Source: Cherax quadricarinatus (lineage: Eukaryota > Arthropoda > Malacostraca > Decapoda > Parastacidae). From it: a DNA stretch of 64,000 bases. The notes under the pieces are model-generated. The model ran no database searches, had not been told where the DNA came from, and saw nothing but the letters and a program-made list of their open reading frames with translations. The stretch covers positions 32,059,716 through 32,123,715 of the forward strand of contig NC_091311.1 of the NCBI RefSeq assembly GCF_038502225.1, written 5' to 3'. The number at the start of each line of letters is the position of its first letter. The first letter of the stretch is position 1. The translations under genes were made by a program, and so were the position numbers. Shown here piece after piece: positions 25,101-37,479 of this stretch.

Positions 25101-28100
25101 GGTGTTACTGGAGGATGACAGGTGGGAGAGTGAGAGAGGTGTTACTGGAGGGTGACAGGTGGGAGAGTGAGAGAGGTGTTACTGGAGGGTGACAGGTGGG
25201 AGAGTGAGAGAGGTGTTACTGGAGGATGACAGGTGGGAGAGTGAGAGAGGTGTTACTGGAGGTTGACAGGTGGGAGAGTGAGAGAGGTGTTACTGGAGGT
25301 TGACAGGTGGGAGAGTGAGAGAGGTGTTACTGGAGGGTGACAGGTGGGAGAGTGAGAGAGGTGTTACTGGAGGATGACAGGTGGGAGAGTGAGAGAGGTG
25401 TTACTGGAGGATGACAGGTGGGAGAGTGAGAGAGGTGTTACTGGAGGGTGACAGGTGGGAGAGTGAGAGAGGTGTTACTGGAGGATGACAGGTGGGAGAG
25501 TGAGAGAGGTGTTACTGGAGGGTGACAGGTGGGAGAGTGAGAGAGGTGTTACTGGAGGATGACAGGTGGGAGAGTGAGAGAGGTGTTACTGGAGGTTGAC
25601 AGGTGGGAGAGTGAGAGAGGTGTTACTGGAGGGTGACAGGTGGGAGAGTGAGAGAGGTGTTACTGGAGGGTGACAGGTGGGAGAGTGAGAGAGGTGTTAC
25701 TGGAGGGTGACAGGTGGGAGAGTGAGAGAGGTGTTACTGGAGGGTGACAGGTGGGAGAGTGAGAGAGGTGTTACTGGAGGTTGACAGGTGGGAGAGTGAG
25801 AGAGGTGTTACTGGAGGGTGACAGGTGGGAGAGTGAGAGAGGTGTTACTGGAGGGTGACAGGTGGGAGAGTGAGAGAGGTGTTACTGGAGGGTGACAGGT
25901 GGGAGAGTGAGAGAGGTGTTACTGGAGGGTGACAGGTGGGAGAGTGAGAGAGGTGTTACTGGAGGGTGACAGGTGGGAGAGTGAGAGAGGTGTTACTGGA
26001 GGGTGACAGGTGGGAGAGTGAGAGAGGTGTTACTGGAGGGTGACAGGTGGGAGAGTGAGAGAGGTGTTACTGGAGGGTGACAGGTGGGAGAGTGAGAGAG
26101 GTGTTACTGGAGGGTGACAGGTGGGAGAGTGAGAGAGGTGTTACTGGAGGTGACAGGTGGGAGAGTGAGAGAGTTGTTACTGGAGGGTGACAGGTGGGAG
26201 AGTGAGAGGGGTGTTACTGGAGGGTGACAGGTGGGAGAGTGAGAGAGGTGTTACTGGAGGTTGACAGGTGGGAGAGTGAGAGAGTTGTTACTGGAGGGTG
26301 ACAGGTGGGAGAGTGAGAGGGGTGTTACTGGAGGGTGACAGGTGGGAGAGTGAGAGAGGTGTTACTGGAGTTGACAGGTGGGAGAGTGAGAGGGTGTTAC
26401 TGGAGGGTGACAGGTGGGAGAGTGAGAGAGGTGGGAGAGTGAGAGAGGTGTTACTGGAGGGTGACAGGTGGGAGAGTGAGAGAGGTGTTACTGGAGGGTG
26501 ACAGGTGGGAGAGTGAGAGAGGTGTTACTGGAGGTTGACAGGTGGGAGAGTGAGAGAGGTGTTACTGGAGGGTGACAGGTGGGAGAGTGAGAGAGGTGTT
26601 ACTGGAGGGTGACAGGTGGGAGAGTGAGAGAGGTGTTACTGGAGGGTGACAGGTGGGAGAGTGAGAGAGGTGTTACTGGAGGGTGACAGGTGGGAGAGTG
26701 AGAGAGGTGTTACTGGAGGGTGACAGGTGGGAGAGTGAGAGAGGTGTTACTGGAGGGTGACAGGTGGGAGAGTGAGAGAGGTGTTACTGGAGGGTGACAG
26801 GTGGGAGAGTGAGAGAGGTGTTACTGGAGGGTGACAGGTGGGAGAGTGAGAGAGGTGTTACTGGAGGGTGACAGGTGGGAGAGTGAGAGAGGTGTTACTG
26901 GAGGGTGACAGGTGGGAGAGTGAGAGAGGTGTTACTGGAGGGTGACAGGTGGGAGAGTGAGAGAGGTGTTACTGGAGGGTGACAGGTGGGAGAGTGAGAG
27001 AGGTGTTACTGGAGGGTGACAGGTGGGAGAGTGAGAGAGGTGTTACTGGAGGGTGACAGGTGGGAGAGTGAGAGAGGTGTTACTGGAGGGTGACAGGTGG
27101 GAGAGTGAGAGAGGTGTTACTGGAGGGTGACAGGTGGGAGAGTGAGAGAGGTGTTACTGGAGGGTGACAGGTGGGAGAGTGAGAGAGGTGTTACTGGAGG
27201 GTGACAGGTGGGAGAGTGAGAGAGGTGTTACTGGAGGGTGACAGGTGGGAGAGTGAGAGAGGTGTTACTGGAGGGTGACAGGTGGGAGAGTGAGAGAGGT
27301 GTTACTGGAGGGTGACAGGTGGGAGAGTGAGAGAGGTGTTACTGGAGGGTGACAGGTGGGAGAGTGAGAGAGGTGTTACTGGAGGGTGACAGGTGGGAGA
27401 GTGAGAGAGGTGTTACTGGAGGGTGACAGGTGGGAGAGTGAGAGAGGTGTTACTGGAGGGTGACAGGTGGGAGAGTGAGAGAGGTGTTACTGGAGGGTGA
27501 CAGGTGGGAGAGTGAGAGAGGTGTTACTGGAGGGTGACAGGTGGGAGAGTGAGAGAGGTGTTACTGGAGGGTGACAGGTGGGAGAGTGAGAGAGGTGTTA
27601 CTGGAGGGTGACAGGTGGGAGAGTGAGAGAGGTGTTACTGGAGGGTGACAGGTGGGAGAGTGAGAGAGGTGTTACTGGAGGGTGACAGGTGGGAGAGTGA
27701 GAGAGGTGTTACTGGAGGGTGACAGGTGGGAGAGTGAGAGAGGTGTTACTGGAGGGTGACAGGTGGGAGAGTGAGAGAGGTGTTACTGGAGGGTGACAGG
27801 TGGGAGAGTGAGAGAGGTGTTACTGGAGGGTGACAGGTGGGAGAGTGAGAGAGGTGTTACTGGAGGATGACAGGTGGGAGAGTGAGAGAGGTGTTACTGG
27901 AGGTTGACAGGTGGGAGAGTGAGAGAGGTGTTACTGGAGGTTGACAGGTGGGAGAGTGAGAGAGGTGTTACTGGAGGGTGACAGGTGGGAGAGTGAGAGA
28001 GGTGTTACTGGAGGGTGACAGGTGGGAGAGTGAGAGAGGTGTTACTGGAGGGTGACAGGTGGGAGAGTGAGAGAGGTGTTACTGGAGGGTGACAGGTGGG

Positions 28101-31100
28101 AGAGTGAGAGGGGTGTTACTGGAGGGTGACAGGTGGGAGAGTGAGAGAGGTGTTACTGGAGGGTGACAGGTGGGAGAGTGAGAGAGGTGTTACTGGAGGG
28201 TGACAGGTGGGAGAGTGAGAGAGGTGTTACTGGGGTGACAGGTGGGAGAGTGAGAGGGGTGTTACTGGAGGGTGACAGGTGGGAGAGTGAGAGAGGTGTT
28301 ACTGGAGGGTGACAGGTGGGAGAGTGAGAGAGGTGTTACTGGAGGGTGACAGGTGGGAGAGTGAGAGAGGTGTTACTGGAGGGTGACAGGTGGGAGAGTG
28401 AGAGAGGTGTTACTGGAGGGTGACAGGTGGGAGAGTGAGAGAGGTGTTACTGGAGGGTGACAGGTGGGAGAGTGAGAGAGGTGTTACTAGAGGTTGACAG
28501 GTGGGAGAGTGAGAGAGGTGTTACTGGAGGATGACAGGTGGGAGAGTGAGAGAGGTGTTACTGGAGGGTGACAGGTGGGAGAGTGAGAGAGGTGTTACTG
28601 GAGGGTGACAGGTGGGAGAGTGAGAGAGGTGTTACTGGAGGGTGACAGGTGGGAGAGTGAGAGAGGTGTTACTGGAGGGTGACAGGTGGGAGAGTGAGAG
28701 AGGTGTTACTGGAGGGTGACAGGTGGGAGAGTGAGAGAGGTGTTACTGGAGGGTGACAGGTGGGAGAGTGAGAGAGGTGTTACTGGAGGATGACAGGTGG
28801 GAGAGTGAGAGAGGTGTTACTGGAGGGTGACAGGTGGGAGAGTGAGAGAGGTGTTACTGGAGGGTGACAGGTGGGAGAGTGAGAGAGGTGTTACTGGAGG
28901 GTGACAGGTGGGAGAGTGAGAGAGGTGTTACTGGAGGGTGACAGGTGGGAGAGTGAGAGAGGTGTTACTGGAGGGTGACAGGTGGGAGAGTGAGAGAGGT
29001 GTTACTGGAGGGTGACAGGTGGGAGAGTGAGAGAGGTGTTACTGGAGGGTGACAGGTGGGAGAGTGAGAGAGGTGTTACTGGAGGATGACAGGTGGGAGA
29101 GTGAGAGAGGTGTTACTGGAGGATGACAGGTGGGAGAGTGAGAGAGGTGTTACTGGAGGATGACAGGTGGGAGAGTGAGAGAGGTGTTACTGGAGGATGA
29201 CAGGTGGGAGAGTGAGAGAGGTGTTACTGGAGGATGACAGGTGGGAGAGTGAGAGAGGTGTTACTGGAGGATGACAGGTGGGAGAGTGAGAGAGGTGTTA
29301 CTGGAGGATGACAGGTGGGAGAGTGAGAGAGGTGTTACTTGACAGGTGGGAGAGTGAGAGAGGTGTTACTGGAGGATGACAGGTGGGAGAGTGAGAGAGG
29401 TGTTACTGGAGGGTGACAGGTGGGAGAGTGAGAGAGGTGTTACTGGAGGGTGACAGGTGGTAGAGTGAGAGAGGTGTTACTTGACAGGTGGGAGAGTGAG
29501 AGAGGTGTTACTGGAGGATGACAGGTGGGAGAGTGAGAGAGGTGTTACTGGAGGATGACAGGTGGGAGAGTGAGAGAGGTGTTACTGGAGGATGACAGGT
29601 GGGAGAGTGAGAGAGGTGTTACTGGAGGGTGACAGGTGGGAGAGTGAGAGAGGTGTTACTGGAGGGTGACAGGTGGGAGAGTGAGAGTGGAGGTGTTACT
29701 GGAGGGTGACAGGTGGGAGAGTGAGAGAGGTGTTACTGGAGGGTGACAGGTGGGAGAGTGAGAGAGGTGTTACTGTAGGGTGACAGGTGGGAGAGTGAGA
29801 GAGGTGTTACTGGAGGATGACAGGTGGGAGAGTGAGAGAGGTGTTACTGGAGGGTGACAGGTGGGAGAGTGAGAGAGGTGTTACTTGACAGGTGGGAGAG
29901 TGAGAGAGGTGTTGCTGGAGGATGACAGGTGGGAGAGTGAGAGAGGTGTTACTGGAGGATGACAGGTGGGAGAGTGAGAGAGGTGTTACTGGAGGATGAC
30001 AGGTGGGAGAGTGAGAGAGGTGTTACTGGAGGGTGACAGGTGGGAGAGTGAGAGAGGTGTTACTGGAGGGTGACAGGTGGGAGAGTGAGAGAGGTGTTAC
30101 TGGAGGGTGACAGGTGGGAGAGTGAGAGAGGTGTTACTGGAGGTTGACAGGTGGGAGAGTGAGAGAGGTGTTACTGGAGGGTGACAGGTGGGAGAGTGAG
30201 AGAGGTGTTACTGGAGGGTGACAGGTGGGAGAGTGAGAGAGGTGTTACTGGAGGGTGACAGGTGGGAGAGTGAGAGAGGTGTTACTGGAGTGTGACAGGT
30301 GGGAGAGTGAGAGAGGTGTTACTGGAGGGTGACAGGTGGGAGAGTGAGAGAGGTGTTACTGGAGGGTGACAGGTGGGAGAGTGAGAGAGGTGTTACTGGA
30401 GGGTGACAGGTGGGAGAGTGAGAGAGGTGTTACTGGAGGGTGACAGGTGGGAGAGTGAGAGAGGTGTTACTGGAGGGTGACAGGTGCGAGAGTGAGAGAG
30501 GTGTTACTGGAGGGTGACAGGTGGGAGAGTGAGAGAGGTGTTACTGGAGGGTGACAGGTGGGAGAGTGAGAGAGGTGTTACTGGAGGGTGACAGGTGGGA
30601 GAGTGAGAGAGGTGTGACTGGAGGGTGACAGGTGGGAGAGTGAGAGAGGTGTTACTGGAGGGTGACAGGTGGGAGAGTGAGAGAGGTGTTACTGGAGGGT
30701 GACAGGTGGGAGAGTGAGAGAGGTGTTACTGGAGGGTGACAGGTGGGAGAGTGAGAGAGGTGTTACTGGAGGATGACAGGTGGGAGAGTGAGAGAGGTGT
30801 TACTATAGGATGACAGGTGGGAGAGTGAGAGAGGTGTTACTGGAGGTTGACAGGTGGGAGAGTGAGAGAGGTGTTACTGGAGGTTGACAGGTGGGAGAGT
30901 GAGAGAGGTGTTACTGGAGGTTGACAGGTGGGAGAGTGAGAGAGGTGTTACTGGAGGTTGACAGGTGGGAGAGTGAGAGAGGTGTTACTGGAGGGTGACA
31001 GGTGGGAGAGTGAGAGAGGTGTTACTGGAGGGTGACAGGTGGGAGAGTGAGAGAGGTGTGACTGGAGGGTGACAGGTGGGAGAGTGAGAGAGGTGTTACT

Positions 31101-34100
31101 GGAGGGTGACAGGTGGGAGAGTGAGAGAGGTGTGACTGGAGGGTGACAGGTGGGAGAGTGAGAGAGGTGTTACTGGAGGGTGACAGGTGGGAGAGTGAGA
31201 GAGGTGTTACTGGAGGGTGACAGGTGGGAGAGTGAGAGAGGTGTTACTGGAGGGTGACAGGTGGGAGAGTGAGAGAGGTGTTACTGGAGGTTGACAGGTG
31301 GGAGAGTGAGAGAGGTGTGATTGGAGGGTGACAGGTGGGAGAGTGAGAGAGGTGTTACTGGAGGTTGACAGGTGGGAGAGTGAGAGAGGTGTTACTGGAG
31401 GTTGACAGGTGGGAGAGTGAGAGAGGTGTTACTGGAGGTTGACAGGTGGGAGAGTGAGAGAGGTGTTACTGGAGGGTGACAGGTGGGAGAGTGAGAGAGG
31501 TGTTACTGGAGGGTGACAGGTGGGAGAGTGAGAGAGGTGTTACTGGAGGGTGACAGGTGGGAGAGTGAGAGAGGTGTTACTGGAGGGTGACAGGTGGGAG
31601 AGTGAGAGAGGTGTTACTGGAGGGTGACAGGTGGGAGAGTGAGAGAGGTGTTACTGGAGGGTGACAGGTGGGAGAGTGAGAGAGGTGTTACTGGAGGGTG
31701 ACAGGTGGGAGAGTGAGAGAGGTGTTACTGGAGGGTGACAGGTGGGAGAGTGAGAGAGGTGTTACTGGAGGATGACAGGTGGGAGAGTGAGAGAGGTGTT
31801 ACTGGAGGATGACAGGTGGGAGAGTGAGAGAGGTGTTACTGGAGGGTGACAGGTGGGAGAGTGAGAGAGGTGTTACTGGAGGATGACAGGTGGGAGAGTG
31901 AGAGAGGTGTTACTGGAGGGTGACAGGTGGGAGAGTGAGAGAGGTGTTACTGGAGGATGACAGGTGGGAGAGTGAGAGAGGTGTTACTGGAGGGTGACAG
32001 GTGGGAGAGTGAGAGAGGTGTTACTGGAGGGTGACAGGTGGGAGAGTGAGAGAGGTGTTACTGGAGGGTGACAGGTGGGAGAGTGAGAGAGGTGTTACTG
32101 GAGGATGACAGGTGGGAGAGTGAGAGAGGTGTTACTGGAGGGTGACAGGTGGGAGAGTGAGAGAGGTGTTACTGGAGGATGACAGGTGGGAGAGTGAGAG
32201 AGGTGTTACTGGAGGATGACAGGTGGGAGAGTGAGAGAGGTGTTACTGGAGGATGACAGGTGGGAGAGTGAGAGAGGTGTTACTGGAGGATGACAGGTGG
32301 GAGAGTGAGAGAGGTGTTACTGGAGGATGACAGGTGGGAGAGTGAGAGAGGTGTTACTGGAGGATGACAGGTGGGAGAGTGAGAGAGGTGTTACTGGAGG
32401 ATGACAGGTGGGAGAGTGAGAGAGGTGTTACTGGAGGATGACAGGTGGGAGAGTGAGAGAGGTGTTACTGGAGGATGACAGGTGGGAGAGTGAGAGAGGT
32501 GTTACTGGAGGATGACAGGTGGGAGAGTGAGAGAGGTGTTACTGGAGGATGACAGGTGGGAGAGTGAGAGAGGTGTTACTGGAGGATGACAGGTGGGAGA
32601 GTGAGAGAGGTGTTACTGGAGGATGACAGGTGGTAGAGTGAGAGAGGTGTTACTGGAGGATGACAGGTGGGAGAGTGAGAGAGGTGTTACTGGAGGGTGA
32701 CAGGTGGGAGAGTGAGAGAGGTGTTACTGGAGGGTGACAGGTGGGAGAGTGAGAGAGGTGTTACTGGAGGATGACAGGTGGGAGAGTGAGAGAGGTGTTA
32801 CTGGAGGATGACAGGTGGGAGAGTGAGAGAGGTGTTACTGGAGGATGACAGGTGGGAGAGTGAGAGAGGTGTTACTGGAGGATGACAGGTGGGAGAGTGA
32901 GAGAGGTGTTACTGGAGGGTGACAGGTGGGAGAGTGAGAGAGGTGTTACTGGAGGGTGACAGGTGGGAGAGTGAGAGAGGTGTTACTGGAGGGTGACAGG
33001 TGGGAGAGTGAGAGAGGTGTTACTGGAGGGTGACAGGTGGGAGAGTGAGAGAGGTGTTACTGGAGGGTGACAGGTGGGAGAGTGAGAGAGGTGTTACTGG
33101 AGGATGACAGGTGGGAGAGTGAGAGAGGTGTTACTGGAGGATGACAGGTGGGAGAGTGAGAGAGGTGTTACTGGAGGTTGACAGGTGGGAGAGTGAGAGA
33201 GGTGTTACTGGAGGGTGACAGGTGGGAGAATGAGAGAGGTGTTACTGGAGGATGACAGGTGGGAGAGTGAGAGAGGTGTTACTGGAGGATGACAGGTGGG
33301 AGAGTGAGAGAGGTGTTACTGGAGGGTGACAGGTGGGAGAGTGAGAGAGGTGTTACTGGAGGGTGACAGGTGGGAGAGTGAGAGAGGTGTTACTGGAGGG
33401 TGACAGGTGGGAGAGTGAGAGAGGTGTTACTGGAGGTTGACAGGTGGGAGAGTGAGAGAGGTGTTACTGGAGGGTGACAGGTGGGAGAGTGAGAGAGGTG
33501 TTACTGGAGGGTGACAGGTGGGAGAGTGAGAGAGGTGTTACTGGAGGGTGACAGGTGGGAGAGTGAGAGAGGTGTGACTGGAGTGTGACAGGTGCGAGAG
33601 TGAGAGAGGTGTTACTGGAGGGTGACAGGTGCGAGAGTGAGAGAGGTGTTACTGGAGGGTGACAGGTGGGAGAATGAGAGAGGTGTTACTGGAGGGTGAC
33701 AGGTGGGAGAGTGAGAGAGGTGTTACTGGAGGGTGACAGGTGCGAGAGTGAGAGAGGTGTTACTGGAGGGTGACAGGTGCGAGAATGAGAGAGGTGTTAC
33801 TGGAGGGTGACAGGTGGGAGAGTGAGAGGGGTGTTACTGGAGGGTGACAGGTGCGAGAGTGAGAGAGGTGTTACTGGAGGGTGACAGGTGGGAGAGTGAG
33901 AGAGGTGTGACTGGAGGGTGACAGGTGGGAGAGTGAGAGAGGTGTTACTGGAGGGTGACAGGTGGGAGAGTGAGAGAGGTGTGACTGGAGGGTGGCAGGT
34001 GGGAGAGTGAGAGAGGTGTTACTGGAGGGTGACAGGTGGGAGAGTGAGAGAGGTGTTACTGGAGGATGACAGGTGGGAGAGTGAGAGAGGTGTTACTATA

Positions 34101-36840
34101 GGATGACAGGTGGGAGAGTGAGAGAGGTGTTACTGGAGGTTGACAGGTGGGAGAGTGAGAGAGGTGTTACTGGAGGTTGACAGGTGGGAGAGTGAGAGAG
34201 GTGTTACTGGAGGTTGACAGGTGGGAGAGTGAGAGAGGTGTTACTGGAGGGTGACAGGTGGGAGAGTGAGAGAGGTGTTACTGGAGGGTGACAGGTGGGA
34301 GAGTGAGAGAGGTGTTACTGGAGGGTGACAGGTGGGAGAGTGAGAGAGGTGTGACTGGAGGGTGACAGGTGGGAGAGTGAGAGAGGTGTTACTGGAGGGT
34401 GACAGGTGGGAGAGTGAGAGAGGTGTGACTGGAGGGTGGCAGGTGGGAGAGTGAGAGAGGTGTTACTGGAGGGTGACAGGTGGGAGAGTGAGAGAGGTGT
34501 TACTGGAGGATGACAGGTGGGAGAGTGAGAGAGGTGTTACTATAGGATGACAGGTGGGAGAGTGAGAGAGGTGTTACTGGAGGTTGACAGGTGGGAGAGT
34601 GAGAGAGGTGTTACTGGAGGTTGACAGGTGGGAGAGTGAGAGAGGTGTTACTGGAGGTTGACAGGTGGGAGAGTGAGAGAGGTGTTACTGGAGGTTGACA
34701 GGTGGGAGAGTGAGAGAGGTGTTACTGGAGGTTGACAGGTGGGAGAGTGAGAGAGGTGTTACTGGAGGGTGACAGGTGCGAGAGTGAGAGAGGTGTTACT
34801 GGAGGGTGACAGGTGGGAGAGTGAGAGAGGTGTGACTGGAGGGTGACAGGTGGGAGAGTGAGAGAGGTGTTACTGGAGGGTGACAGGTGGAACAGTGAGA
34901 GAGGTGTGACTGGAGGGTGACAGGTGGGAGAGTGAGAGAGGTGTTACTGGAGGGTGACAGGTGGGAGAGTGAGAGAGGTGTGACTGGAGGGTGGCAGGTG
35001 GGAGAGTGAGAGAGGTGTTACTGGAGGGTGACAGGTGGGAGAGTGAGAGAGGTGTTACTGGAGGATGACAGGTGGGAGAGTGAGAGAGGTGTTACTATAG
35101 GATGACAGGTGGGAGAGTGAGAGAGGTGTTACTGGAGGTTGACAGGTGGGAGAGTGAGAGAGGTGTTACTGGAGGTTGACAGGTGGGAGAGTGAGAGAGG
35201 TGTTACTGGAGGTTGACAGGTGGGAGAGTGAGAGAGGTGTTACTGGAGGTTGACAGGTGGGAGAGTGAGAGAGGTGTTACTGGAGGGTGACAGGTATGAG
35301 AGTGAGAGAGGTGTTACTGGAGGGTGACAGGTGGGAGAGTGAGAGAGGTGTTACTGGAGGGTGACAGGTGGGAGAGTGAGAGAGGTGTTACTGGAGGGTG
35401 ACAGGTGGGAGAGTGAGAGAGGTGTTACTGGAGGTTGACAGGTGGGAGAGTGAGAGAGGTGTTACTGGAGGTTGACAGGTGGGAGAGTGAGAGAGGTGTT
35501 ACTGGAGGGTGACAGGTGGGAGAGTGAGAGAGGTGTTACTGGAGGGTGACAGGTGGGAGAGTGAGAGAGGTGTTACTGGAGGGTGACAGGTGGGAGAGTG
35601 AGAGAGGTGTTACTGGAGGGTGACAGGTGGGAGAGTGAGAGAGGTGTTACTGGAGGGTGACATGTGGGAGAGTGAGAGGGGTGTTACTGGAGGTTGACAG
35701 GTGGGAGAGTGAGAGAGGTGTTACTGGAGGGTGACAGGTGGGAGAGTGAGAGAGGTGTTACTGGAGGTTGACAGGTGGGGGAGTGAGAGGGGTGTTACTG
35801 GAGGTTGACAGGTGGGAGAGTGAGAGGGGTGTTACTGGAGGGTGACAGGTGGGAGAGTGAGAGGGGTGTTACTGGAGGTTGACAGGTGGGAGAGTGAGAG
35901 GGGTGTTACTGGAGGGTGACAGGTGGGAGAGTGAGAGAGGTGTTACTGGAGGGTGACATGTGGGAGAGTGAGAGAGGTGTTACTGGAGGATGACAGGTGG
36001 GAGAGTGAGAGAGGTGATACTGGATGACAGGTGGGAGAGTGAGAGAGGTGTTGCTGGAGGATGACAGGTGGGAGAGTGAGAGAGGTGTTACTGGAGGATG
36101 GCAGGTGGGAGAGTGAGAGAGGTGTTACTGGAGGATGACAGGTGGGAGAGTGAGAGAGGTGTTACTGGAGGGTGACAGGTGGGAGAGTGAGAGGGGTGTT
36201 ACTGGAGGTTGACAGGTGGGAGAGTGAGAGAGGTGTTACTGGAGGGTGACAGATGGGAGAGTGAGAGAGGTATTACTGGAAGTTGACAGGTGGGAGAGTG
36301 AGAGAGGTGTGACTGGAGGGTGACAGGTGGGAGAGTGAGAGAGGTGTTACTGGAGGGTGACAGGTGGGAGAGTGAGAGAGGTGTTACTGGAGGGTGACAG
36401 GTGGGAGAGTGAGAGGGGTGTTACTGGAGGGTGACAGGTGGGAGAGTGAGAGGGGTGTTACTGGAGGGTGACAGGTGGGAGAGTGAGAGAGGTGTTACTG
36501 GAGGGTGACAGGTGGGAGAGTGAGAGGGGTGTTACTGGAGGTTGACAGGTGGGAGAGTGAGAGAGGTGCGACTGGAGGGTGACAGGTGGGCGAGTGAGAG
36601 AGGTGTGACTGGAGGGTGACAGGTGAGAGAGTGAGAGGGGTGTTGCTGGAGGTTGACAGGTGGGAGAGTGAGAGAGGTGTGGCTGGAGGGTGACAGGTGG
36701 GAGAGTGAGAGGGATGTTACTGGAGTTTGACAGGTGGGAGAGTGAGAGAGGTGTGACTGGAGGGTGACAGATGGGAGAGTGAGAAAGGTGTGACTGGAGG
36801 GTGACAGGTGGGAGAGTGAGAGAGGTGTGACTGGAGGGTG
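19199..36840 (+). repeat. Giant 37-bp minisatellite array, about 475 copies
   Basis: A tandem repeat of about 17.6 kb. The unit is 37 bases: ggtgttactggagggtgaca followed by ggtgggagagtgagaga. The plus strand is strongly purine-rich. Variants sit at fixed places: gggtgac, ggatgac or ggttgac in the middle, agaga or agagg at the end, and gtgact for gttact. A recurrent short form lacks six bases (gttacttgacagg) near 24,619, 29,337, 29,480 and 29,883. As 37 is not a multiple of three, reading frames are soon closed and no coding function is indicated. Variant order shows nested higher-order duplications, clearest between 33,990 and 35,300. Confidence 0.98.
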
Positions 36841-37052
36841 ACAGGTGGGAGAGAGTTGACTGACGGGAGAAAGGTGGGAGAGAGTTGACTGGAGGGGGAA
36901 AGGTGGGAGAGAGTTGACTGGAGTGGGAAAGGTGAGAGAGAGTGACTTTAGGGTGATTGACAGGAGAGAGAGAGAGAGAGTTGACCGACGGGTGACAGGT
37001 GGAAGAGGTGGCTGGAGGGTGACAAGTGGGAAAAAGAGAGAAGTGACTAAAG
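36841..37052 (+). repeat. Transition between the 37-bp and 27-bp arrays
   Basis: Irregular units keep the shared core (gtgggagagagttgactgga), with a short GA run near 36,966-36,979. It looks like a decayed boundary between two related arrays. Confidence 0.85.
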
Positions 37053-37350
37053 TTGACAGGTGAGAGAGGTGACTGGAGGTTGACATGTGGGAGAGGCGAC
37101 TGGAGGTCGACAGGTGGGAGAGGTGACTGGAGGTTGACAGGTGGGAGAGGTGACTGGAGGTTGACAGGCGGGAGAGGTGACTTGAGGTTGACAGGTGGGA
37201 GAGGTGACTGGAGGTTGACAGGTGGGAGAGGTGACTGGATTTTGACAGGTGGGAGAGGTGACTGGAGGTTGACAGGTGGGAGAGGTAACTGGAGGTTGAC
37301 AGGTGGGAGAGGTGACTGGAGGTTGGCAGGTGGGAGAGACAGAGATGACG
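37053..37350 (+). repeat. 27-bp minisatellite, about eleven copies
   Basis: The unit aggttgacaggtgggagagg plus tgactgg is a shortened relative of the 37-bp unit. Being a multiple of three it keeps a frame open (a nine-residue repeat with GGRGDWRLT). I regard that as a by-product. Confidence 0.95.
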
Positions 37351-37479
37351 GGAGGGTGACAGACGGGACAAAGAGGTGACAGGAGAGTAAAATATGGAAG
37401 AGAGAGGTGACTGGGAAATGAAAGGTGGGAGGGGGATGAATGGAGGGTGACAGGTGGGACAGGTTATTAATGTGGAAGT

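Noticed and set aside
19199..36840. CRISPR-like array (regular short repeats)
   Set aside because: There are no unique spacers; it is a head-to-tail minisatellite in a eukaryotic context.
37053..37379. 108-codon ORF with repeated RGD-containing GGRGDWRLT
   Set aside because: The RGD is a by-product of the 27-bp unit; no signal peptide or flanking domain.
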